This document shows positions 1-7,700 of a stretch of 8,150 nucleotides of DNA, piece by piece. The stretch is from Hydrogenothermus sp964516095 (GTDB lineage Bacteria > Aquificota > Aquificia > Aquificales > Hydrogenothermaceae), in assembly GCA_964516095.1 (NCBI GenBank), contig CAZEYS010000051.1, forward strand, positions 1 to 8,150. The letters run 5' to 3'. The notes below the pieces were generated by a model. That model saw nothing but the letters and a program-made list of their open reading frames with translations, searched no databases and was not told the origin of the DNA. Position numbers and translations under genes: made by a program. Positions within the stretch are counted from its first letter, which is position 1. The number at the start of each line of letters is the position of its first letter.

Positions 1-718
1 GTTGTGTATGACATAAAGGACATGGTGTTACCATAAAGTCAGCTTTCTCTTCCTTCGCTGCTTTTGTATCCATAGCTGTAAGTCTTAATGTAACTTCTTC
101 TTCTGCTGACCAGAATGAGTGGAAACCACAGCATGCAAGTCTGGCTTCATGGTCTTTTGGATTTCCTCCGAGTGCTTCAATAAGCATTTCTATTGATTTT
201 GGATTATCTGGGTCTTCATATCCGATTAAGTATACTGGTCTAATGATGTGACAGCCGTAAAATGGTGCTATGTTAAAGTCTTTTAGTGGTCTTACTACCA
301 TTTCTCTTATTTTGTCAAGCCCAACTGCATCTATTACTTCCCATAGAAAGTGAGTAACTTCAGAAGTTCCTTTGTATTCTAAACCTGCTTCTGCAAGGAC
401 TTCATTAACTGCAGCTTTTAAATCTGGGTCGTTATCTAACTTAAACTTAGTTTCTCTGAGCATAACTGTACATGTGTTACAGATAGTAAGTAAATCAAGA
501 CCTAATTCTTCTGCAAGAGCTAAATTTCTTGCATTTATAGTTAAAGATAAAAATTCATCTTTTTCCTGAACGGCGCCTGCACCACAGCATGTTGCAGCTT
601 CAAGTTCTATAAGTTCCATTCCAAGTTTTTCTGCGACAAGATAAGTTGATTTGTACAACTCTGGTGCAACTCCTTTTGCAGAACACCCTGTATAAAATGC
701 ATATTTTAATTGAGACAT
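1..718 (-). CDS. CCG-domain (HdrB-like) subunit of succinate dehydrogenase/fumarate reductase, partial
   Basis: Partial gene: the first 239 codons are present and the 3' end lies beyond the left edge. The protein has two cysteine-rich CCG domains. The first is C12, C44-C45 (TCCGAG) and C80-x2-C83 (CNTC). The second is C156 (YGCHI), C196-C197 (ACCGFH) and C233-x2-C236 (CPLC). Both fit the C-x31-39-CC-x34-36-CxxC pattern of HdrB, TfrB and the SdhE-type subunit of type E succinate dehydrogenases, where these cysteines hold iron-sulfur centres. There is no signal peptide or membrane span, so it is probably cytoplasmic or attached through partners. Family members are usually about 280-300 residues, so roughly 50 are missing. 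The ATG at 716-718 overlaps the sdhB stop (TAATG) and has an ideal ribosome site 8 bases upstream. The inferred role is to pass electrons between the FeS subunit and quinone, thiol or another donor. HdrB of a heterodisulfide-reductase-like complex is the alternative, but the SdhB partner argues against it. Confidence 0.88.
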   Translation of the reverse strand, partial: MSQLKYAFYTGCSAKGVAPELYKSTYLVAEKLGMELIELEAATCCGAGAVQEKDEFLSLTINARNLALAEELGLDLLTICNTCTVMLRETKFKLDNDPDLKAAVNEVLAEAGLEYKGTSEVTHFLWEVIDAVGLDKIREMVVRPLKDFNIAPFYGCHIIRPVYLIGYEDPDNPKSIEMLIEALGGNPKDHEARLACCGFHSFWSAEEEVTLRLTAMDTKAAKEEKADFMVTPCPLCHTQ

Positions 719-1785
719 TATTGATTACCTCCTTCTTTATCTAAAAAGTTAGCTCTTTTTCTTGTTTTTCTTTTATCTTCATAAACAACACCTAAAATTT
801 GAGGTATTCTTATTTGAACTTGTTTTCCTTTTTCTTTGGCTTTTTCATAAATTTTTACCACTTCATCATGTCTTTTTACTTTATGACCTCCAAAGAAATC
901 GGCGATATTGGCTTTTCCTTTAAACAGCATTTTTATTCCAAATGGAGCTCTTTTTAATGCACCTATAACTCCTTCCTGTCTAATTGGGAGAAGCATTTCA
1001 TTTAGTAGACCTCTTTCTTTTATGTCCTCTTCGAATATCTCTGCGTGTCTTTCTCCTGGTGTTTTGAATCCTTCTTCTGCAGCCATTATTCTTAATCTGA
1101 TTATGTTTTCGTAAGGCTGAACCTCTTTAGGACAGTTTGTTGTACACTGCCAGCATCTTACACACCATTCAAGATTTAAGTGATCTAAAACTGCTTCAAG
1201 TCTTTCTCTTTTTGCTCCATCTCTGGAATCAGCAGCAAATCTGTAAGCTTTTGCAAGTACAAAAGGAGATAAATATTCATCATTTGCCTTTAAAGCATTA
1301 CATTCAGAAACGCAAGAAGCACACAAAATGCAATCTGATGCAAAGTCGATTTTGTGGTGTTCGTAAGGGGATTGTCTGTATTCTGTTCCATCTGGTGGAG
1401 GTGGAGCTTTTGGAATAAACCACGGTTTTACTTTTTTAAATTTTTCAAGTAGATAATCAAAATCAAATATTAAGTCTTTCAAAGGTTTTACATTTCCGAT
1501 AGGCTCTACTACAATAGTATCAGTGTTGTATTTATCTAGTATTTTGGTCACCTGTTCTTTACATGCAAGTGTACCATGCCCGTTTATTTTCATGGCACAT
1601 GAACCACAGATAGCTGCTCTACAGTTATATCTAAATGATATTGTAGGGTCTTGTTCTTCTTTTGCTTTAAATAAAGCTGCAAGAACAGTCATTCCTTTTT
1701 CAACAGGAAGACGGTAGGTTTGATAGTACGGTTTTTCATCTTTAGTAGGATCGTATCTGAAAACTTTAAGGTTAAAAAACTCCAT
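718..1785 (-). CDS. sdhB: Succinate dehydrogenase/fumarate reductase iron-sulfur subunit (type E)
   Basis: This is the electron-transfer subunit of a succinate:quinone oxidoreductase or fumarate reductase, 355 residues. The N-terminal plant-type ferredoxin domain (about 1-110) has [2Fe-2S] ligands C55, C60, C63 and C75 (CRAAICGSC, then LAC). A proline-rich linker (PPPP near 128-131) leads to an alpha-helical ferredoxin domain with C152-x2-C155-x2-C158-x3-C162 and C208-x2-C211-x2-C214-x3-C218-P. Classical SdhB lacks the equivalent of C211 and carries a [3Fe-4S] cluster there; four cysteines predict a second [4Fe-4S] cluster. The protein is over 100 residues longer than the usual 230-250. The extra C-terminal part (about 225-355) looks HdrC-like and ends in a Lys/Arg-rich tail. 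The start at 1785 has a GAGGTG ribosome site. The gene is the first of its transcript, followed by the overlapping CCG subunit. No flavoprotein (sdhA) is in view, so direction of catalysis is inferred: fumarate reduction in a reductive TCA cycle is likely. Confidence 0.93.
   Translation of the reverse strand: MEFFNLKVFRYDPTKDEKPYYQTYRLPVEKGMTVLAALFKAKEEQDPTISFRYNCRAAICGSCAMKINGHGTLACKEQVTKILDKYNTDTIVVEPIGNVKPLKDLIFDFDYLLEKFKKVKPWFIPKAPPPPDGTEYRQSPYEHHKIDFASDCILCASCVSECNALKANDEYLSPFVLAKAYRFAADSRDGAKRERLEAVLDHLNLEWCVRCWQCTTNCPKEVQPYENIIRLRIMAAEEGFKTPGERHAEIFEEDIKERGLLNEMLLPIRQEGVIGALKRAPFGIKMLFKGKANIADFFGGHKVKRHDEVVKIYEKAKEKGKQVQIRIPQILGVVYEDKRKTRKRANFLDKEGGNQ
727..734 (-). promoter_or_regulatory. 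Strong ribosome binding site of the CCG-subunit gene, inside the sdhB 3' end
   Basis: On the minus strand this reads AAGGAGGT, a perfect Shine-Dalgarno match, 8 bases before the ATG at 718. It is made of the last sense codons of sdhB (Lys-Glu-Gly-Gly at its C-terminus). The downstream gene therefore has its own strong initiation site as well as the TAATG stop-start overlap, which should keep the two subunits in near-equal amounts. Confidence 0.8.
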
Positions 1786-1793
1786 TTTTTCAC

Positions 1794-1799
1794 CACCTC
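1794..1799 (-). promoter_or_regulatory. Ribosome binding site of sdhB
   Basis: The minus strand reads GAGGTG here, within TGAGGTGGTG, followed by 8 bases and then the ATG at 1785-1783. It fixes the sdhB start. Confidence 0.7.
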
Positions 1800-1820
1800 A
1801 TCTATAATTTACAGAACATT

Positions 1821-1849
1821 ATTTTAATACTTTAAATATAATTTTACAA
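1821..1849 (-). promoter_or_regulatory. Sigma-70-like promoter for the sdhB transcript
   Basis: On the minus strand a -35 box TTGTAA (1849-1844; 4 of 6 to consensus) is followed by a 17-base spacer and a -10 box TAAAAT (1826-1821; 5 of 6). A T-rich tract lies just upstream of the -35. Transcription would start near 1814, giving a leader of about 29 bases that contains the GAGGTG ribosome site. Chance matches are common in such AT-rich DNA, but the 17-base spacing and leader length are both ideal. Confidence 0.5.
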
Positions 1850-1900
1850 AAAAACAAAATATTGTTTTAAAATATTGAAGATTATGTAAATATAATTTTA
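1833..1900. repeat. Short exact direct repeats in the divergent promoter region
   Basis: The 14-mer TAAATATAATTTTA occurs exactly at 1833-1846 and again at 1887-1900, 54 bases apart. Between them a 9-mer AAAATATTG is repeated at 1856-1864 and 1869-1877, 13 bases apart. The first 14-mer overlaps the sdhB -35 box and the second carries the TATAAT next to the fadL-like gene. They could be regulator or duplicated promoter elements. The sequence is almost pure A+T, so chance similarity is a real alternative. Confidence 0.45.
1891..1896 (+). promoter_or_regulatory. Possible -10 box for the fadL-like gene
   Basis: A perfect TATAAT lies at 1891-1896, but no good -35 box sits 16-18 bases upstream; TTGTTT at 1862-1867 is 23 bases away. 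If used, transcription would begin near 1903, inside the annotated-longest reading frame, leaving a leader of about 10 bases before the ATG at 1913. Weak support. Confidence 0.25.
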
Positions 1901-1912
1901 ATGGGGTTTTCC

Positions 1913-3136
1913 ATGAAAAAGATAAAAATTGTACTTTTGGGTCTTGCTATAACAAAAGTAAGTCTTGCAGCTGGTTATAAAATTCCAGAACAATCTTTAA
2001 AATCAACAGGAACAGCTGGTACTTACTTTTCATCGGCTTATACCGCAGATTCTTCTTTTTATAATCCTGCTAATATGAGCTTTATGGAAGATAAAAAGTT
2101 TATAGAAATAGGCCTCAGATATATAAATCTTCCTAAAATAAACTTCAAAGGGCAGGCTTTTGACCCAGTAACCCATACCTTTGTAATTTCTAATGCTCAA
2201 ACAAAATCAGAGCAGTTCTTTATTCCGTATTTTCATTTTGTATCTTCAAGCTTTGTTAAAAATGCAAGACTTGGTATATCATTTGTTACTCCTGCAGGCT
2301 TATCAAAAAGGTGGACTGCAAAAACTCAAAAGGCTACAGCAGAAGAGTTTACTTTAGAAGTTTATGAGTTAGATACATCAGTTTCTTATAAATTTACAGA
2401 GAAGTTTTCTATTGGACTTACAGGAAGACTGGTTTATGCAAAAGGTAGAATTAAATATCAGGTACCCCAGCTTTATAGAATATCAATGGAAGGAAACAGT
2501 TCGCCAAAATTAGGTTGGGGTATTTCTGCATCATATAGATTAAAGGATAATTGGAATATATCAACTATTTATCGTTCCAAAGTGTATTTAGACGTTTCAG
2601 GAAGAATAAAAGGATATTTAGGCAGTATAAATCCTATAGCACCTGATGGAGGAGACACTTCTATACCTTTACCAGCTGAGTGGAAAGTAGGAACTTCTTA
2701 TAAGATGAATAACACTACTTTGGAATTTACATTTGAAAGGACATTTTGGTCTTCATATAAAAAGTTAGACTTTAATTTTGCAAATCCTGCAGTTGAACAA
2801 TTTTTAGGAAAACCTATACCGAAAAACTGGAAAGATAGTAATACCTATAGATTTGGCATTTATCACAGATTTAATAATAAATTTCTTCTGACATCTGGTA
2901 TAGCATACGATAAAACTCCTATCCCCGAAAAAACTCTGGGATTTGAACTGCCTGATTCTGATGGGTATATTTTTTCTTTAGGGGGAATTTATTCTCCACA
3001 TAAAAATTTAGAATTTGGTATAGCTGGACTATATGCCATAAAAAAAGATAGAAATGTTCATAATACAAAAATAAGAGGAAAATTTTCTCATTTAAAGGCT
3101 TATCTTATAGATGTATCTGTTGGATATAAATTTTAG
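1913..3136 (+). CDS. OmpP1/FadL/TodX-family outer-membrane channel for hydrophobic compounds
   Basis: A 407-residue outer-membrane beta-barrel of the FadL (Toluene_X) family, which lets long-chain fatty acids or aromatic hydrocarbons cross the outer membrane. Residues 1-19 are a signal peptide (MKK start, hydrophobic core, SLA before the cut). The mature end AGYKIPEQS and the motif YNPANMSF (NPA at 51-53) match the FadL N-terminal hatch. Alternating strands ending in turn residues follow, and the last residue is Phe in VSVGYKF, the usual barrel-assembly signal. The length is a little under the usual 420-450. An in-frame ATG at 1901 would add four residues, but 1913 is preferred: it gives a normal signal peptide start and has GGGG (1903-1906) as a weak ribosome site, whereas nothing resembling one precedes 1901. 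A FadD-like ligase follows 16 bases later, suggesting joint uptake and activation. The substrate cannot be told from sequence. Confidence 0.9.
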   Translation: MKKIKIVLLGLAITKVSLAAGYKIPEQSLKSTGTAGTYFSSAYTADSSFYNPANMSFMEDKKFIEIGLRYINLPKINFKGQAFDPVTHTFVISNAQTKSEQFFIPYFHFVSSSFVKNARLGISFVTPAGLSKRWTAKTQKATAEEFTLEVYELDTSVSYKFTEKFSIGLTGRLVYAKGRIKYQVPQLYRISMEGNSSPKLGWGISASYRLKDNWNISTIYRSKVYLDVSGRIKGYLGSINPIAPDGGDTSIPLPAEWKVGTSYKMNNTTLEFTFERTFWSSYKKLDFNFANPAVEQFLGKPIPKNWKDSNTYRFGIYHRFNNKFLLTSGIAYDKTPIPEKTLGFELPDSDGYIFSLGGIYSPHKNLEFGIAGLYAIKKDRNVHNTKIRGKFSHLKAYLIDVSVGYKF

Positions 3137-3152
3137 TATAGCAGGTAATTAG

Positions 3153-4706
3153 ATGGGAAAATACATATATAAGAACTTTTATGAGGTTTTAGAGAAAAAT
3201 GCAAAGACTTTAGGAAGGAAGCCTATAATTTTTGAGGATAAAGTAAAAATAACAAATAAACAGTTAAAAGATTATGTAGACTCTTTTGCTAAATATTTAG
3301 AGCTTGCTGGTGTTAAAAAGGGTGATAATGTAGCCCTTTTGATGGGAAATTCAAAAGAGTTTGTAATTGCCTTTTTAGCAATCGGAAAACTTGGAGCTGT
3401 TCCTGTTCCTATAAATACATTTTTAAAAGAACAAGAAATTGAGTATATTCTAAGAGACTGCGAAGCAAGTGTTCTTATTACAGAAGAAAAATTTGAAAAA
3501 ATTGTTTCAAACGTCAAAAATAAAATTCCTACATTGGACAAAATCATATGGCATGGAAAAAAATCTAACTTAGACAGCAAAAATCTTTCATTTGAAGAAG
3601 GCTTAACAATCAAAGATTATGAACATATTAGACCTATGGCAGATTTAGAAGATACTGCTGTTATTATTTATACATCAGGAACTACTGGTAAACCAAAAGG
3701 AGTTATGCTTTCTTATAGAAATATCTTCTCTAATCTTATTAACATAACAAGTATCGTTCCATTGTCTCATAAGGATAGATTCATTGTTTATCTTCCTATG
3801 TTTCATACATTTACCCTTACAGCAACAGTTCTTTTGCCTCTTTACCTTGGTGCTCCAATAGTAATAGTTAAGTCAATTTTTCCATTTTCTAATGTTCTTA
3901 AACAGGTTCTTCTAAAAAGAGTGACTATATTCATGGGAGTTCCTGAAGTTTATAATGCTCTATCCAAAGCTAAACTTCCATGGTATTTCATGTGGTTCAA
4001 CAAGTTAAGAGCCTTTGTATCTGGAGGTTCAGCTCTTCCTGAAACAACCTTTAAAAGGATGAAAGAAAAATTTCCAAAGGTTCCCCTTCTTGAAGGTTAT
4101 GGACTTTCGGAGGCCTCACCAGTTGTTTCTATAAACAGAGTTGAAAAACAAAAACCTTTATCAGTTGGGCCACCTTTACCAGATTATCAGGTTAAAATTG
4201 TAAATGATGAACTAATAGAAGTTCCCACTGGAGAAATCGGTGAGATTATAGTTAAAGGTGATAATGTTATGAAAGGATACTATAAAAACCCTGAAGCTAC
4301 AGATATGACAATCATAAATGGCTGGCTTTTAACAGGAGACCTTGGATATGTTGATGAAGACGGATATATTTATATTGTGGATAGAAAAAAAGATTTGATA
4401 ATTTCAAAAGGAATAAATATATATCCCCGTGAGATTGAGGAAGAAATCATGAAACATCCGTCTGTAGAATTGGCAGCAGTAGTTGGAAAAAAAGATGAAA
4501 TACATGGAGAAATTCCAGTTGCGTTTATACAGCTAAAGGAAGGGGAAAAACTAACTGCGAAACAGCTTAGGGAATTTCTAAAAGATAAACTTGCAAATTA
4601 TAAAGTTCCCAAACATTTCTACTTTGTAGAAGAACTACCTAAGAATGCTACTGGAAAGGTTTTAAAAAGAGTTTTAAGGGATAAATTGAATAAAGGGGAT
4701 ATATAA
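3153..4706 (+). CDS. FadD-like long-chain acyl-CoA synthetase / AMP-dependent acyl ligase
   Basis: A 517-residue ANL-superfamily enzyme that activates a carboxylic acid with ATP to an acyl-adenylate and then, most likely, to acyl-CoA. Core motifs occur in order: P-loop YTSGTTGKPKG (173-183), LEGYGLSEASP (313-323, with E320), LLTGDLG (392-398, D396), DRKKDLIISKG (410-420, R411 at the hinge) and PKNATGK (496-502) with catalytic K502. Length and motif spacing are normal and there is no membrane span, so it is cytoplasmic or peripheral on the inner membrane. The start is firm: an in-frame TAG lies directly before the ATG, and AGGT (3143-3146) is the ribosome site. It sits 16 bases after the FadL-like gene, which favours a fatty acid or other hydrophobic acid as substrate. 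Another CoA ligase or an acyl-ACP synthetase cannot be excluded, because the acyl pocket cannot be read by eye. Confidence 0.9.
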   Translation: MGKYIYKNFYEVLEKNAKTLGRKPIIFEDKVKITNKQLKDYVDSFAKYLELAGVKKGDNVALLMGNSKEFVIAFLAIGKLGAVPVPINTFLKEQEIEYILRDCEASVLITEEKFEKIVSNVKNKIPTLDKIIWHGKKSNLDSKNLSFEEGLTIKDYEHIRPMADLEDTAVIIYTSGTTGKPKGVMLSYRNIFSNLINITSIVPLSHKDRFIVYLPMFHTFTLTATVLLPLYLGAPIVIVKSIFPFSNVLKQVLLKRVTIFMGVPEVYNALSKAKLPWYFMWFNKLRAFVSGGSALPETTFKRMKEKFPKVPLLEGYGLSEASPVVSINRVEKQKPLSVGPPLPDYQVKIVNDELIEVPTGEIGEIIVKGDNVMKGYYKNPEATDMTIINGWLLTGDLGYVDEDGYIYIVDRKKDLIISKGINIYPREIEEEIMKHPSVELAAVVGKKDEIHGEIPVAFIQLKEGEKLTAKQLREFLKDKLANYKVPKHFYFVEELPKNATGKVLKRVLRDKLNKGDI

Positions 4707-4740
4707 AAATTACGAAAGAGAAGTTAATAAATTTAAAAAT

Positions 4741-4746
4741 AGGTGA
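4741..4746 (+). promoter_or_regulatory. Ribosome binding site of smc
   Basis: AGGTGA lies 6 bases before the smc ATG at 4753. Its TGA (4744-4746) is in frame with smc, so translation cannot begin upstream of it and the start is fixed. The 46-base gap after the ligase gene shows no hairpin terminator and only a poor promoter, which fits read-through from the upstream genes. Confidence 0.65.
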
Positions 4747-4752
4747 TTAGTT

Positions 4753-7700
4753 ATGTCCAAAGCTTATATTGATAGAATTAATGTATTTGGATTTAAATCT
4801 TATGGACTTAGAAAACTGTCAATTCCAGTTGGAGATGGATTTGTAGGAATTGTTGGTCCCAATGGTTCTGGAAAAAGTAATATTGGTGATTCTATTGTAT
4901 TTGCACTGGGACTTGCTACAGCCAAATCTATGCGTGCTTTAAAGTTATCCGACCTTATATTTTCCTCCAAAGGAAAATCTGCTCCTTATGCAGAAGTAGA
5001 AATAATATTTAAAAATGAAGGAGCATTCCCACTCAATGATGAAGAAGTTTCCATCTATAGAAAAGTAGAACATAACGGAAAGTCTACTTATAAAATAAAC
5101 GGAAGACCAGCAAAACAGTATGAAGTAGAAGAACTTTTATCTATGGCAGGTATACCAAAACAAGGCTATAACATCGTAACACAAGGAGATATATTCAAAT
5201 TTATAAGGATGACCCCAGCAGAGAGAAGAGATCTAATAAGTGAAATTGCAGGAATAACCGAGTATGAAGAAAAAAAAGCTAAAGCTTTAAAGGATCTTGA
5301 AGAAACAGAAGAAAAGCTCTCAGCAGCCAAAATGGTATTAAAGGAAGTTGAAAATAACCTAAAAAGACTTGAAGAAGAGAGAGAAAATGCTTTAAAAGCT
5401 AAAGAAATAGAAAACCAAATAAAAGAAATAGAAAATCAAATAAAAGGCGTAAAACTATTCACATTGTTAAAGGAAAAAAAGGAAGTTGAAGAACTACTCA
5501 GCGATATAGAAGAAAAAATACAAAAACTGTACAATGATAAGGAAAAGTCCATTGAAAATCAAAAAAAATTACTTATAGAAATAAAGAAATTAGAAGAAAA
5601 ATTAGACAAAATACAGCAGTCTTTACTACCTATTAAAGAGAAAGAAGGTCAAATTACTGCCCAAATAAGAACATACAACGAAAAAATCAAGGAGTTAGAA
5701 CAACAAATAAAAGAAGCACAGGAAAATTTAGCTAATCTAAATAAAGAAAAAGAAGAAAAAATTAAAGAAATACTTTCGATAGAAGAACAGATAAAATCTT
5801 TAAAAGAGCACTTACCTCAAATAGAAGAAGAACTTAAGAAAGCAGAAAGACAACTAGAACTCAAAAACAATCAAATAAAAGAAATTGAGATAGGAGGTTC
5901 AAAAGCACGTCTCAATTTAGGTCAAATAGAATCCGAGGAAAAAAAACTTAAAGATGAAAAGGCAGAATTAGAAAAGCAGATAATAAGACTACAAAATCAA
6001 CTCGAAAATACATTAGAAAAAATACATAGTTATAAAGAACAAATAAACACACTCACAGAAGAAATAGACAAGTTACGAAAAAAAGAAGAAAATATACTTT
6101 TATATACTAAAGAAAGAGAAAAAAAATTAACTCAACTTCAAAGTGAGATAAACAGACTGAGAATACGTAAGGATGCACTTGAGAAAAAAATTTTAAAAAT
6201 TCGAGAAAAAAGAGATGAAAACTTTAAAAAACTAACTGAAATTCTTGTTAAATTACAGCACGTTAGAGAAGATAAAAATTATAGTCTCATAAAAGACATA
6301 CCTGGAGTTTATGGTAAAGTTGCAGACCTGATATCTATTAAAGACGATGAACTATTAACAGCAATAGAGTCAGCTGGAGGAAATAGATTAAATAATGTGG
6401 TAGTTGAAGACGACAAAGTAGCTGAGGAATGCGTAAAAATACTGAGAGAAAAACAAGCTGGTAGGTTAACATTTATTCCTCTGAATAAAATAAGAGTTCC
6501 AACAATAACACGACCACCTTTTAGAAAAGGTGTATTAGGACTGGCTCTTGACTTTATAGAATATCCTTCTAAAATTGAAAAAGCTGTTAAATATGTATTT
6601 GGAGACACTGTTGTTGTAGAAGATTTTGATAGTGCAAGAGGACTTGGAATATCAGCCTTTCGAATGGTTACTTTAGATGGAGATATATTTGAAAGGTCTG
6701 GAACAATAACAGGAGGTGCAGCTAAACAAAATATTTCCCTCGGTAAAGGCACACTAGAAGCAGAGAAAGAAAAGTTAGAAAAAGAAGACGATAGATTAAA
6801 ACTTGAAGAAACAGCCATAGAAGAAGAACTCACAAAAATTGAAAATCAACTCAAAGAAAAAGAAAAAGAAATATACAAATTGCAAACAGAGGCAGAAGGA
6901 ATTTTATTAAGAAAAAAAGAAATAGAAAACAGCATTTCAGCTTATATAAATAAAATTAACGTACTAGAAAATGAAATTGTAAATTTAAAGAAAAATCAAT
7001 TTGAAATTGAAAACCAGCTTGAGATTCTAAATAAAAAGCTAGAGACTATTTCAGATAAACTATCCCAAGTAGAAGAAAGAAAAAAAGAAATATTAAAAAC
7101 AATGGAAGATGAAGGTTTACATCAACTACGTAAAGAATGGGAAGAACTAACCAAGAAAGTTTATGCTCTAAAAGAAAAGAAAAAAGATATACAGTCTAAG
7201 ATAGAGACACTCAACGATAAGCTTGAAAATTATCTTAAAATCAGAATATTTCAAATTGAAAACGAGAAATTAAAATTAGAAGATAAGATAAAAACAAATG
7301 AGGAAGAAATAAATCATTTAAAAGAAAAAATCGAGAACGAATCAAAAAACCTGACAAATCTCTGGCAAGGTCTTAAAGATAAAGAAAAAGAAAAGGAAGA
7401 TCTACAATCAGAAATACAGCATCTAAGACAACAAATAAAAAAATACAGAGATGAAGAAGAAAAAATAAACAAACAAATTACATTCTTATTAGAAGACAAA
7501 GGAAAACTCGAACAAAAGTTAGAAATTCTAAGACAGGAAATAGAGAATATCCAGCAGGAGTATATTGGAGAACCTATAGAGGGAAACCTAAAAGAATTAG
7601 AAAAAACTCTAAAAAAACTTCAAGAAAAAAGACAAAGCATAGGTGCCATTAATGAAAAAGCATTAGAAGACTTTAAAGTTGTTAAAGATAGATTTGAAGA

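Noticed and set aside
372..569. Plus-strand short frame opposite the CCG-subunit gene, and similar ones at 908-1114 and 1523-1717
   Set aside because: Each lies inside a conserved gene on the opposite strand and lacks a ribosome site or coherent protein character.
1137..1418. Plus-strand open frame of 93 codons opposite sdhB
   Set aside because: It overlaps the conserved cysteine motifs of sdhB on the other strand, has no ribosome site and no family resemblance.
3272..3613. Minus-strand open frame of 113 codons opposite the acyl ligase gene
   Set aside because: It is an antisense shadow of a well-supported enzyme gene and has no protein features of its own.
4707..4752. Possible promoter before smc (TTACGA at 4710-4715 and TTAAAA near 4733)
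   Set aside because: Both boxes match consensus poorly and AT-rich DNA produces such pairs often. No terminator hairpin was found here either.
5269..5276. Possible programmed frameshift at an A8 run in smc
   Set aside because: The smc frame stays open and matches the family on both sides of the run, so no frameshift is needed to explain the protein.
6309..6833. Open frame of 174 codons on the minus strand opposite the SMC hinge
   Set aside because: Its product is a Ser/Phe/Leu-rich low-complexity chain with no recognisable motif. It lies wholly opposite strongly conserved smc codons and is what the complement of Lys/Glu-rich DNA gives.
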